DNA of 64,000 nt, taken from NCBI GenBank assembly GCA_900547555.1, contig URHG01000009.1:10077-74076 (forward strand). Direction: 5' to 3'. Each line of letters begins with the position of its first letter. The stretch's first letter is position 1. This document shows, piece after piece, positions 36,016-44,049 of this stretch. Origin of the DNA: an uncultured Porphyromonadaceae bacterium. GTDB taxonomy: Bacteria; Bacteroidota; Bacteroidia; Bacteroidales; UBA11471. The notes below the pieces were generated by a model, which saw only the letters and a list, made by a program, of their open reading frames with translations, searched no databases and was not told the origin of the DNA. Made by a program: the position numbers and the translations under genes.

Positions 36016-37209
36016 TTACGCCATTTGCAGTTTGTCGGCGATCGCTTTTGCCAGTTCGCGGCATTGCTGCATCGATTCGTCGTTTCCGCCTTGTTTCATT
36101 TCGACCGGACAGCCGGGCATATCCCAATGCATTTGCTCTCCGAATGCCGTCAGCTCTTTGACCGAACGACAAGCCCAACTGTATGAGCCGAAACAACCGA
36201 AGATACGTGATTTTATTTCCCGGTTGCGGAGAGCCGATACAAGGAGTTCTACGTCGGGGAAAAGCAGAGTGTTGTAGGTCGGGCTTCCGATAATCAAGGC
36301 TTTATACCGGAAAATATCGCGTAGGATATACGACTTGTCCGATACCGAAACATCGTGCAATACAATATTTTTTATGCCATTGGCTGCCAGCTCTTTGGCA
36401 ATTTCTTCGGCCATTTGTGCCGTATGTCCGTACATGCTTCCGTAAGCGATGACGACACCCTCTTCTGCTTCGTACCGGCTCAATTTGTCATATATACCGA
36501 TGACCTTTGCAATGTTTTCCTTCCATACCGGGCCATGGGTCGAGCATATCAGTTCGAGGGGGACTCCCGAAAGTTTCGATAAGGCTTTCTGCACGGGAGC
36601 ACCGTATTTGCCTACGATGTTGGCGTAGTAGCGGACCATTTCGTCCCAATATATATCACAGTCGAGTTGCGTGTCTACGATGCCGCCTTCGAGAGCGCCG
36701 AAACAACCGAAAGCATCTCCCGAAAACAGAATCTTTTCTTGTGGGCAGTACGATACCATAGTTTCGGGCCAGTGTACCATAGGAATCAGGTAAAACACCA
36801 GCTCTTTCGAACCCAGACAGAGCGAGTCGCCTTCTTTTATGGTAATCGTATTGTCGGTAATGCCGTAAAACCCTTTTACCATATCGAGCGTTTTGGCATT
36901 GCCTACGATTTCTATTTGCGGATAAGCACGTTTTACGGCGGCAATAGATGCGGAATGGTCGGGTTCCATGTGGTTGATGACCAGATAATCGATCGTGCGG
37001 CCGTTCAGAATCTTTTGAATATTGTCGAGATAGGCTTCGGTACAACTTGCCTCTATCGTATCGATAAGCGCTACTTTTTCGTCGACGATCAAATAGGAGT
37101 TGTACGAGACGCCGTAGGGAAGCGGCCAAAGTGCTTCGAATTTGTGGGTCTTACGATCATTTGCTCCCACATAGTAGATGTGCGGTGCGATTTCAGCTAA
37201 AAGATTCAT
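36016..37209 (-). CDS. Flavodiiron protein (FprA-type A flavoprotein)
   Basis: 397 residues. It reduces O2 to water and/or NO to N2O in the cytoplasm of anaerobes. The N-terminal metallo-beta-lactamase-like domain (about 1-250) has the diiron motif His80-x-Glu82-x-Asp84-His85 (HMEPDH), plus SGDAFG and STHGPVW ligand segments. The C-terminal flavodoxin domain (about 255-397) begins VVIAYGSMYGHTAQMA, an FMN phosphate loop. There is no rubredoxin extension, so a separate electron donor is needed. Last gene of a four-gene operon with putrescine-synthesis enzymes, an unexpected coupling. Confidence 0.93.
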   Translation of the reverse strand: MNLLAEIAPHIYYVGANDRKTHKFEALWPLPYGVSYNSYLIVDEKVALIDTIEASCTEAYLDNIQKILNGRTIDYLVINHMEPDHSASIAAVKRAYPQIEIVGNAKTLDMVKGFYGITDNTITIKEGDSLCLGSKELVFYLIPMVHWPETMVSYCPQEKILFSGDAFGCFGALEGGIVDTQLDCDIYWDEMVRYYANIVGKYGAPVQKALSKLSGVPLELICSTHGPVWKENIAKVIGIYDKLSRYEAEEGVVIAYGSMYGHTAQMAEEIAKELAANGIKNIVLHDVSVSDKSYILRDIFRYKALIIGSPTYNTLLFPDVELLVSALRNREIKSRIFGCFGSYSWACRSVKELTAFGEQMHWDMPGCPVEMKQGGNDESMQQCRELAKAIADKLQMA

Positions 37210-37239
37210 ATATTTATTTTTTTAGTATTTAATTGGTGT

Positions 37240-38127
37240 TTAGTCGATAAAACGTCGGGTTATGTTATCGTAAGCATCGATGCGCCGGTCTCGTAAGAAC
37301 GGCCACCAACGACGCACCTGTTCCGAGCGGGAAAGGTCTACTTCGATCGTGTGGACAGATTCCGAGTCGTTTGGCGCCTGCCACAGAATTTCACCTTGCG
37401 GGCCGGCGACGAAACTGCTTCCCCAAAATTGTATGCCTCGGGTCTGTCCCGAGGGATCGGGTTCGTGACCGACACGGTTGACCGATATGACCGGAAGCCC
37501 GTTGGCAACGGCATGGCCTCGTTGTGAAATGATCCATGCATCGCGTTGTCTCTCTTTTTCTTCGGTGGTATCGCTACTTTCCCAACCGATGGCGGTGGGG
37601 TAGATGAGCAGATCGGCCCCTCGCAATGCCATGAGACGTGCGGCCTCGGGATACCATTGATCCCAACATACCAGTACGCCCAGACGGCCTATCGAGGTCG
37701 TTATAGGCTCGAATCCCAAATCGCCCGGCGTAAAGTAGAACTTTTCGTAGTAGGCGGGGTCGTCGGGAATGTGCATTTTGCGGTATTTCCCGGCAATGGA
37801 GCCGTCCTTGTCAAAGACAACGGCCGTATTGTGATATAGTCCCGGTGCCCGGCGTTCGAAGAGCGATGTAACGAGAACGATGCCCGATTGACGGGCTATC
37901 TTGCTGTAAAAGTCGGTCGACGGTCCCGGGACGGTTTCGGCCCAGTCGAAACATTCGGTATTTTCGGTCTGGCAGAAATATAGGCTGTTGTGCAGTTCTT
38001 GGAGTACCACGAGTTGGGCGCCCTGCTCGGCGCAACGTTCTATGCCGGCTTTGAGTCGGAGCATGTTTTCCTCCCGGTTGGGAGTGTTGGACTGTTGTAT
38101 CAGACCTACGGTGATTTTCTTTTCCAT
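37240..38127 (-). CDS. aguB: N-carbamoylputrescine amidase
   Basis: 295 residues of the nitrilase superfamily. It hydrolyses N-carbamoylputrescine to putrescine, CO2 and ammonia. The catalytic triad is visible: Glu44 (LQELHN), Lys117 (YRKMHIP) and Cys154 (LVCWDQWYPE). HIPDDPAYYEKFYF and the DRRIDAY end are typical of AguB. Encoded 9 bases after agmatine deiminase, which supplies its substrate, so the pair forms the agmatine route to putrescine. Confidence 0.92.
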   Translation of the reverse strand: MEKKITVGLIQQSNTPNREENMLRLKAGIERCAEQGAQLVVLQELHNSLYFCQTENTECFDWAETVPGPSTDFYSKIARQSGIVLVTSLFERRAPGLYHNTAVVFDKDGSIAGKYRKMHIPDDPAYYEKFYFTPGDLGFEPITTSIGRLGVLVCWDQWYPEAARLMALRGADLLIYPTAIGWESSDTTEEKERQRDAWIISQRGHAVANGLPVISVNRVGHEPDPSGQTRGIQFWGSSFVAGPQGEILWQAPNDSESVHTIEVDLSRSEQVRRWWPFLRDRRIDAYDNITRRFID

Positions 38128-38136
38128 GATGCGTTG

Positions 38137-39177
38137 TCAGATATTTAATGCGCCTTTCGGGTATTGCATGGTAACACAATGCAACGACCCGTGTTGTTTG
38201 ATAAGCGGTCGACAGTCGATACCTATGATTTCATATCCGGAAAAAGCTTGCTGCAAAATGCGTGCCGCTTCCCGGTCATTGTCAGGTTGATTGTATGTAG
38301 GGTACAAAATGGCATGATTCAGAACCAAAAAATTGGCATACGTCGCCGGTAACCGTTCGCCTTCGTGATAGATGGGGTCGGCCATAGGCAATGGTAGAAG
38401 GCGGAAAGGTTTTCCATCAAGCGTACGGAACGAACGGAGTTGCCGTTCCATTTCGGTGAGAGCTTCGTAGTGCATGTCGTCTTTATCGGCACAACGTACA
38501 TATACGATTGTGTCGTCGGGACATAAGCGGGCCAGTGTATCGATATGGCTGTCGGTGTCGTCGCCCGACAGGAAACCGTAGTCGAGCCATAATACCTGTT
38601 CTACCGAGAAGTTCTCTTTCAGATAGCCTTCGATTTGCTTTTTATCCCATTCTCCGTTTCTGTTGGGTGAGAGCAGGCATTCCGATGTCGTAAGCAGTGT
38701 CCCTTTACCGTCCGATTCGATGGAACCGCCTTCGAGAACAAAGTTCAGTCGATTGATATATTCGCCGTTGAACAACCTGTGTTCATGGATACGGCTGGTA
38801 ATCAGATTATCGAGATTGGCGGCGAATTTTAGTCCCCAGCCGTTGAATGCGAAATCGAGAATTCGGGTTTGGCCGGTTTCCTGTTGTATGAGGGTGATGC
38901 CGCTGTGGTCGCGCGCCCAAGTATCGTTGGTTTCACATTGAAGATACTTGATGTTTTTCCCGCAGACTTTTGCTTCGATACGGCTGCGGACAAGCTCTAT
39001 ATCGGGTGCGACGATCAGTAACGGTTCCCTTTGGGAAATTTCACGGGCTATATCGGTGAAACAAGATTCTACCTCATCGAGCATGTCATGCCAGTCGGTC
39101 TCGGCATGTGGCCATGTAAGTTGTATGCCCGATTGCGGATACCATTCGGCCGGAAGTATGTAATTGGTCTGTTTCAC
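38137..39177 (-). CDS. aguA: Agmatine deiminase
   Basis: 346 residues of the peptidylarginine-deiminase-like guanidine-modifying family. It converts agmatine to N-carbamoylputrescine and ammonia. Family motifs: PAEWYPQSGIQLTWPH, NDTWARDHSGI (substrate-binding Asp/His), EGGSIESDG, and a catalytic Cys334 in GSLHCVTMQYP. Its ATG overlaps the stop of the DUF2148 gene by four bases, so translation is coupled, and aguB follows. Length is slightly under the 360-370 residues of classical AguA, but no key motif is missing. Confidence 0.92.
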   Translation of the reverse strand: MKQTNYILPAEWYPQSGIQLTWPHAETDWHDMLDEVESCFTDIAREISQREPLLIVAPDIELVRSRIEAKVCGKNIKYLQCETNDTWARDHSGITLIQQETGQTRILDFAFNGWGLKFAANLDNLITSRIHEHRLFNGEYINRLNFVLEGGSIESDGKGTLLTTSECLLSPNRNGEWDKKQIEGYLKENFSVEQVLWLDYGFLSGDDTDSHIDTLARLCPDDTIVYVRCADKDDMHYEALTEMERQLRSFRTLDGKPFRLLPLPMADPIYHEGERLPATYANFLVLNHAILYPTYNQPDNDREAARILQQAFSGYEIIGIDCRPLIKQHGSLHCVTMQYPKGALNI

Positions 39178-39710
39178 TTGTTTTCTTTGGGTTTACGGTC
39201 GAAGAACGGATTTTTCGATGAGGCACTGATGGGTATGGCGATACATTGGTGGCAATCTTTCAGCAGGCCCAGCCGTTCGACGGCCCAGCCGGCCGAAAAC
39301 ATAACCCGGCTGTCGACTCTCAAATCGGCTGCTTTGGCGCAAGCCGAACCGATGGCAATTCCCACGTCGATGGAGTTTATGGCGCAGGGAGTATCTTGCG
39401 GTTTTTCGGCGCAGGTCGCATAGCCGCAGTAGGCGCAATTAAGTCCTTGCGGAGCCTGGCGAGTTCCGATGACAATCATGGCGTCGGCGCTTTGTATGTT
39501 TTCGCTGTCCCGGATAAGGAACTTCATGCCGGTTTCTTCGGCGAGTCGGAGCAGCTCTTCCGATACGGCGTCGATATCCTCATCGCTTAGCGTGATGATT
39601 TCTATAATATCTACACCTTTGCCTTTGGGGGCTGTGCGGGCGGCCAGCATGATTTGTTTGGCCGCTTCGAGCATATACTCTTTACGGGTCTCTCTTTCGT
39701 TGATGATCAT
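39174..39710 (-). CDS. DUF2148 (ferredoxin-like cysteine) domain protein
   Basis: 178 residues. The central CAYCGYATC-AEK cluster and the later DCHQCIAIP give several cysteines suited to an Fe-S centre or metal site; the sequence matches the DUF2148 family of anaerobes. Biochemical role unknown. It opens the operon DUF2148-aguA-aguB-flavodiiron and overlaps aguA by ATGA. A redox role supporting the flavodiiron protein is conceivable but unproven. Confidence 0.82.
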   Translation of the reverse strand: MIINERETRKEYMLEAAKQIMLAARTAPKGKGVDIIEIITLSDEDIDAVSEELLRLAEETGMKFLIRDSENIQSADAMIVIGTRQAPQGLNCAYCGYATCAEKPQDTPCAINSIDVGIAIGSACAKAADLRVDSRVMFSAGWAVERLGLLKDCHQCIAIPISASSKNPFFDRKPKENK

Positions 39711-39732
39711 ACCTTATCTATAAATAGCGATG

Positions 39733-39740
39733 CAAAGATA
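39733..39740 (-). promoter_or_regulatory. -7 box (TATCTTTG) for the DUF2148-aguA-aguB-flavodiiron operon
   Basis: Exact consensus on the minus strand, 23 bases before the DUF2148 start codon. Confidence 0.6.
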
Positions 39741-39869
39741 GCAATTATCGGGAATATCTCGGGAGGGGAGCGGTAGAATATGGTAAAGGATTATTTGTTT
39801 TGAATTTTTATACCTATTTTTGTAATAAGAATGTAATGAATTTGTTATCTTTCCCTCATATAATGCTCT

Positions 39870-39877
39870 TATCTTTG
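39870..39877 (+). promoter_or_regulatory. -7 box (TATCTTTG) for the phosphate transport operon
   Basis: Exact consensus, 18 bases before the ATG at 39895. A TTTG at 39841-39844 is slightly too far for a -33 box. A weaker TATCTTTC lies at 39846-39853. Confidence 0.6.
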
Positions 39878-39894
39878 CACCAAAATTAAAGAAC

Positions 39895-42141
39895 ATGGAT
39901 ACAATTTTTTTAGGTTTCGTTGTCTTTTTGTTCCTCTTGGCCATTTTCGATTTGTGGGTCGGAGTGAGTAACGATGCCGTGAACTTTTTGAATTCTGCTA
40001 TTGGAGCGAAAGCTGCCCGGTTCAGGACGATAATCATTATCGCCGCCATCGGCGTTTTTTGTGGGGCATCGATGAGCAACGGTATGATGGATATAGCCCG
40101 GCACGGTATTTTCCGTCCCGAGCAATTTTATTTTTATGAATTGATGTATGTTTTTCTGGCTGTGATGGTTACAGATATCGTATTGCTCGATATATTCAAT
40201 TCTTTGGGAATGCCTACATCGACGACTGTGTCGATGGTCTTTGAACTTTTAGGAGCGTCGTTTGCGTTGGCTCTGGTCAAATTGGCTTCCGACACGACCG
40301 GACTTACATTTGCCGATCTGCTGAATACCGAGAAAGCCCTGTCGGTGATTCTGGGTATTTTCCTTTCTGTGGCTATTGCTTTTTTCTTCGGAACTTTGGT
40401 GCAATATATTTCCCGCATCATATTTACGTTCAACTATAAGAGCAAGATGCGATGGAAAGCCGGCTTGTTCGGAGGTATAGCAGTAACGGCGATTATCTAT
40501 TTCATGCTTATAAAGGGGGTGAAAGATCTCTCTTTCATGACGGCAGAGAATAAAGCTTTTGTACATGATCATACCGCGCTTATACTGGGTGGCTGCTTGG
40601 TGTTCTTTACGGTTCTGATGCAGATATTGCACTGGTGTAAAGTGAATGTTTTCAAAGTGGTCGTTCTTGTCGGAACATTTTCTTTGGCAATGGCTTTTGC
40701 CGGAAACGATTTGGTCAATTTTATCGGTGTGCCGTTGGCCGGATATTCTTCCTATCAGGATTATATGGCAAACGGGGCAGGAGATCCGACGGGTTTTCTG
40801 ATGGGATCGTTGAACGGCCCGGCCAAGACGCCTTTGTTTTTCCTGATCGCGGCAGGGGCGATAATGGTATTCTCTTTGGCGACCTCCAAAAAAGCGCATA
40901 ACGTGGTGAAAACATCGGTCGACCTTTCTCGGCAGGATACGGGCGATGAGGTGTTCGGGTCTTCACGTGTGGCACGTAGCCTTGTCCGCTGGTTTACTTC
41001 GGTCAGTGCATGGGTGGTAGACGTAACCCCCGAGAAAATACGTCTGTGGATCAATAGCCGTTTCAATCAAGATGAAGTACAAATAGAGAACGGAGCGGCT
41101 TTCGATTTGGTTCGGGCATCCATCAATTTGGTTTTGGCGGGCTTGCTTATCGCTATGGGAACCTCTCTTAAATTGCCTCTTTCCACGACCTATGTAACAT
41201 TTATGGTGGCTATGGGTACCTCTCTGGCCGACCGGGCATGGGGGCGTGAAAGTGCCGTGTTCCGTATTACCGGAGTCCTTTCGGTGATAGGCGGTTGGTT
41301 TATAACGGCCGGAGCTGCTTTCCTGATTGCTTTTGCCATAGCCCTTATCATGTATTTCGGTGGGGTATGGGCAGCCATTGCGATTGTCGTATTGGGAGTA
41401 GGCGTGTTGATTCGCAGTAATATCGTTTATCGTAAGAAGTCGAAGACAGAGAAAAAAGACATGATATTCTACGATATGTTGGCAACGAAAGACAAAGAAC
41501 AGGTATGGACTTTATTGCATCGTCATATCGTTGAAAACCGTTGTATCTTCCTTTCCGATACGATACAGATATACGGTAATATAACCGATGGATTTATTCA
41601 TGAAGATTTGAGAATGTTGCGTAAGGCAGATACCATGTTGCGGCAGGAAAAAAGTATTTTGAAAAATGTACGCCGTAAAGAGACGTTGGGAATGCACCGT
41701 GTAACAAAAGAAATAGCCATTGAGAAAAATACATGGTTCCATTTGGGGTGCAACAGCTGCGAACAGATCATGTATAGTTTGCGTCGTATCTGTGAACCGT
41801 GCCTCGAACATATCGATAATAATTTCACCCCGCTTCCTCAGAAGTTCATTGATGAATTCGTTCCCATGAAAAATGGTGTCATCTTGCTTTTTGAACAGGC
41901 TCTGACGATTTTGAGAAACGGACGTTTTGAAGAAACGATCGAGTTACGTGCCGATTGCGAACGAATGAAAGATATGTTTTCTCGCAAACGTAAGGCTTTG
42001 GTCGAAAGTATTCAGGACGAGGAACGGAGCGAATACATAAGTGTTCTGTATGTGTATCTCAATCTTTTGCAAGAATCGCAGGAAACCGTCTCCTTGTTGA
42101 GACATATGTTGAGGGCAGACCGTAAATTGAATCAGGCTTAG
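39895..42141 (+). CDS. PiT-family inorganic phosphate transporter with PhoU-like C-terminal domain
   Basis: 748 residues. The membrane part (about 1-505) has both PiT signature halves: GVSNDAVNFLNSAIGAKAA near residue 24, with GMPTSTTVSMVFELLGA, and AGNDLVNFIGVPLAG, with LPLSTTYVTFMVAMGTSL. The final 230-245 residues are cytoplasmic and helical, resembling PhoU or the Pit accessory protein, here fused to the permease. It imports phosphate, probably with H+ or Na+. It is followed after 22 bases by an outer-membrane phosphate porin gene, so the operon covers both membranes. Confidence 0.9.
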   Translation: MDTIFLGFVVFLFLLAIFDLWVGVSNDAVNFLNSAIGAKAARFRTIIIIAAIGVFCGASMSNGMMDIARHGIFRPEQFYFYELMYVFLAVMVTDIVLLDIFNSLGMPTSTTVSMVFELLGASFALALVKLASDTTGLTFADLLNTEKALSVILGIFLSVAIAFFFGTLVQYISRIIFTFNYKSKMRWKAGLFGGIAVTAIIYFMLIKGVKDLSFMTAENKAFVHDHTALILGGCLVFFTVLMQILHWCKVNVFKVVVLVGTFSLAMAFAGNDLVNFIGVPLAGYSSYQDYMANGAGDPTGFLMGSLNGPAKTPLFFLIAAGAIMVFSLATSKKAHNVVKTSVDLSRQDTGDEVFGSSRVARSLVRWFTSVSAWVVDVTPEKIRLWINSRFNQDEVQIENGAAFDLVRASINLVLAGLLIAMGTSLKLPLSTTYVTFMVAMGTSLADRAWGRESAVFRITGVLSVIGGWFITAGAAFLIAFAIALIMYFGGVWAAIAIVVLGVGVLIRSNIVYRKKSKTEKKDMIFYDMLATKDKEQVWTLLHRHIVENRCIFLSDTIQIYGNITDGFIHEDLRMLRKADTMLRQEKSILKNVRRKETLGMHRVTKEIAIEKNTWFHLGCNSCEQIMYSLRRICEPCLEHIDNNFTPLPQKFIDEFVPMKNGVILLFEQALTILRNGRFEETIELRADCERMKDMFSRKRKALVESIQDEERSEYISVLYVYLNLLQESQETVSLLRHMLRADRKLNQA

Positions 42142-42163
42142 CTTCACCGGGAAATCGACGAAT

Positions 42164-43171
42164 ATGAGAAAAATTATCATTTGTACAGGCCTTTTGATAG
42201 GGCTTGCAGGGGTGGGTTACGCCCAGAAAAAGACAGATTATATTCCTAAAATACATGGTACGATAAGAGGGAAGTACGAGTATCAACACGAGGGAAAAGA
42301 GGGTCGGTTTGAGGTTCGCAATGCCCGATTCAGCCTTACGGGAAATGTTGCTCCCATCGTTTCCTATAAAGCGGAAATCGACCTTTCTGATGAAGGTGCA
42401 ATAAAAATGCTCGACGCCTATGCTCGTGTAACACCGCTCCCGACATTCGACATTACAATTGGTCAGATGCGTGTCCCTTTTACCATTGATGCGCATCGTT
42501 CTCCTCACCAGCAGTATTTTGCCAACCGGTCGTTTATCGCCAAGCAAGTGGGGAATGTGCGGGATGTCGGGGCAACATTGGCCTATACATTACAGGTAGG
42601 AATTCCCATTCGGCTTGAAGCTGGTATTTTCAACGGGTCGGGGTTGACCGACCAAAAAGATTTTTGGACAAATCGCATCAATTATTCGGCCAAAGCGCAT
42701 CTGCAATTACCCAAAGGTTTTAATCTGGTGGGCAGCGTACAGAAGATTTCGCCGGAAAATGTCGATATTCATATGTATGATGTAGGCGCATATTATCAGT
42801 CCGGGCGGTGGCATGTCGAGGCGGAATTTTTACGGAAACATTATGCGAATGGTGCATTTTCGAACGTCGATGCGTTTGATGGATTTGTTTGCTATGACCA
42901 GCCCCTGCCGAAGGTTTTTCAAAAAATATCGTTTCTCGGTCGCTTCGATTGTATGAGCGACCATAGTAACGGAAAAGCAGGAGATGGCGGATTGCTTGTA
43001 GTCGATGATGCGGCACGCAAGCGCATTACGATAGGAACGACTTTGAGTCTGGCAAAACCTTTCATTGCCGATTTGCGTATCAACTATGAAAATTATTTCT
43101 ATAAAAAGGATGCCATAGTGGCCGTTTCGGAAAAAGATAAAATCGTTATCGAACTTATGGTACGCTTTTGA
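42164..43171 (+). CDS. Phosphate-selective porin (OprO/OprP-like)
   Basis: 335 residues. Signal peptide about 1-20 (ending GYAQ). The mature part is a 16-strand-type beta-barrel with alternating strands and a C-terminal aromatic residue (VIELMVRF). The pattern GTIRGKYEYQ, FEVRNARFSLTGNV and YKAEIDLSDEG matches the porin O/P family of Bacteroidota. Encoded directly after the PiT transporter, which strongly supports a phosphate role. A terminator follows. Confidence 0.88.
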   Translation: MRKIIICTGLLIGLAGVGYAQKKTDYIPKIHGTIRGKYEYQHEGKEGRFEVRNARFSLTGNVAPIVSYKAEIDLSDEGAIKMLDAYARVTPLPTFDITIGQMRVPFTIDAHRSPHQQYFANRSFIAKQVGNVRDVGATLAYTLQVGIPIRLEAGIFNGSGLTDQKDFWTNRINYSAKAHLQLPKGFNLVGSVQKISPENVDIHMYDVGAYYQSGRWHVEAEFLRKHYANGAFSNVDAFDGFVCYDQPLPKVFQKISFLGRFDCMSDHSNGKAGDGGLLVVDDAARKRITIGTTLSLAKPFIADLRINYENYFYKKDAIVAVSEKDKIVIELMVRF

Positions 43172-43194
43172 GATGTTTTGCATGGAAAAAGATG

Positions 43195-43230
43195 AAAATA
43201 GGCTGTTACAGAAACGCAACAGCCTATTTT
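43195..43230 (+). terminator. Terminator of the phosphate operon
   Basis: A perfect 13-bp stem AAAATAGGCTGTT / AACAGCCTATTTT, a 10-base loop and a T-rich tail. Confidence 0.88.
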
Positions 43231-43364
43231 TATCTTTTATACGCAATAATTTGACGCTGTATGAAGAATTTTTTATATATTTGGAGATAAAATTTCTCAT
43301 TGTAGAACAAAATGCAGCAAAAAGTGTTTTATTAAGTGATCTCTATTAATCTTAACTTTTGCGT

Positions 43365-43622
43365 ATGAATTATTTTGATATTGAAGAATTGCTGGTAGAT
43401 ATTATCAAGAAGTATCCCGAAGTAGAGTCGGCCGAAGCTCAATTTCTTTCATTGTTGGAGGCCGATGAGGAGTTGAAGGAAAATTTCACCGAATGGTGTG
43501 TGTCGAAAGGGTATAATGAGAGAAAGGCATTCTTGATTTTTTATCAAGATTATATTTCTCGCGAAGATACCATTTGGGACAGTATATTCCCGAATAAAGA
43601 AGAATATGACGGCTACAAGTAG
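43365..43622 (+). CDS. Small acidic hypothetical protein
   Basis: 85 residues, strongly acidic, helical and cytoplasmic by appearance (MNYFDIEELLVDII ... EEYDGYK). No family recognised. The ATG at 43365 is used in place of the in-frame TTG at 43359; a TAACTTTT sequence that resembles a -7 box lies directly before it, which would make the mRNA nearly leaderless. It stands alone between the phosphate operon terminator and a gene-free region. Codon use resembles neighbouring genes, which supports it being real. Confidence 0.55.
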   Translation: MNYFDIEELLVDIIKKYPEVESAEAQFLSLLEADEELKENFTEWCVSKGYNERKAFLIFYQDYISREDTIWDSIFPNKEEYDGYK

Positions 43623-43717
43623 GCTCTGCGATGCCATTTTATATGCTGAAAAGTTAAATGATGCAAACTTGCGGCATTTTTATGCTCAAAAACTATGTTA
43701 TATAACATAAAACGCCT

Positions 43718-43725
43718 TATATTTG
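43718..43725 (+). promoter_or_regulatory. Orphan -7 box (TATATTTG)
   Basis: Exact consensus in a gene-free stretch; the next long gene is over 300 bases away and has its own box at 43954. It points at the candidate small RNA. Confidence 0.55.
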
Positions 43726-43731
43726 CACTGT

Positions 43732-43797
43732 GTTTTTCATGGTATTAGATTTAAGGTTAACAGAGATTGGTTGTCGTGAGACAATCAATTTTTTTTG
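43732..43797 (+). ncRNA. Candidate small RNA (about 66 nt)
   Basis: The 427-base gap 43623-44049 holds no long gene. An orphan TATATTTG box at 43718-43725 predicts a start near 43732. At 43766-43789 there is a 10-bp stem ATTGGTTGTC / GACAATCAAT (one G-U) closed by a GTGA tetraloop and followed by eight T, a textbook terminator. This gives a transcript of about 66 bases. A 21-codon open frame from the ATG at 43739 runs through the terminator and is probably fortuitous. The hairpin could alternatively end read-through from the small gene at 43365. Confidence 0.45.
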
Positions 43798-43953
43798 TTT
43801 ATAATCTATTGTTTCTGGTTGGTCTGTAATAATCCATTATGAGATTTTTTAGAAGAGAAAGCATTTGGGTATTGGTTATCCCGAAGGAACATGAGTAAGG
43901 TAAAGAATCTCTCTCTTATGTTGTAAAAACGGTATAGTAAGATATATTTTCAT

Positions 43954-43961
43954 TATATTTG
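43954..43961 (+). promoter_or_regulatory. -7 box (TATATTTG) for the C69 peptidase
   Basis: Exact consensus, 88 bases before the ATG at 44050. Confidence 0.6.
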
Positions 43962-44049
43962 TATAGCCATTTGAGCAATTAGGGCTTTTCGAAATATAAG
44001 AGCTTGAAATAGAAAATCGATTTTAAAAAGCATTTAATATTATTGATAT

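Noticed and set aside
36004..42547. Many 60-200 codon frames opposite the aguA-aguB, flavodiiron and phosphate genes
   Set aside because: All are antisense or frame-shifted shadows of well-identified genes, without their own signals.
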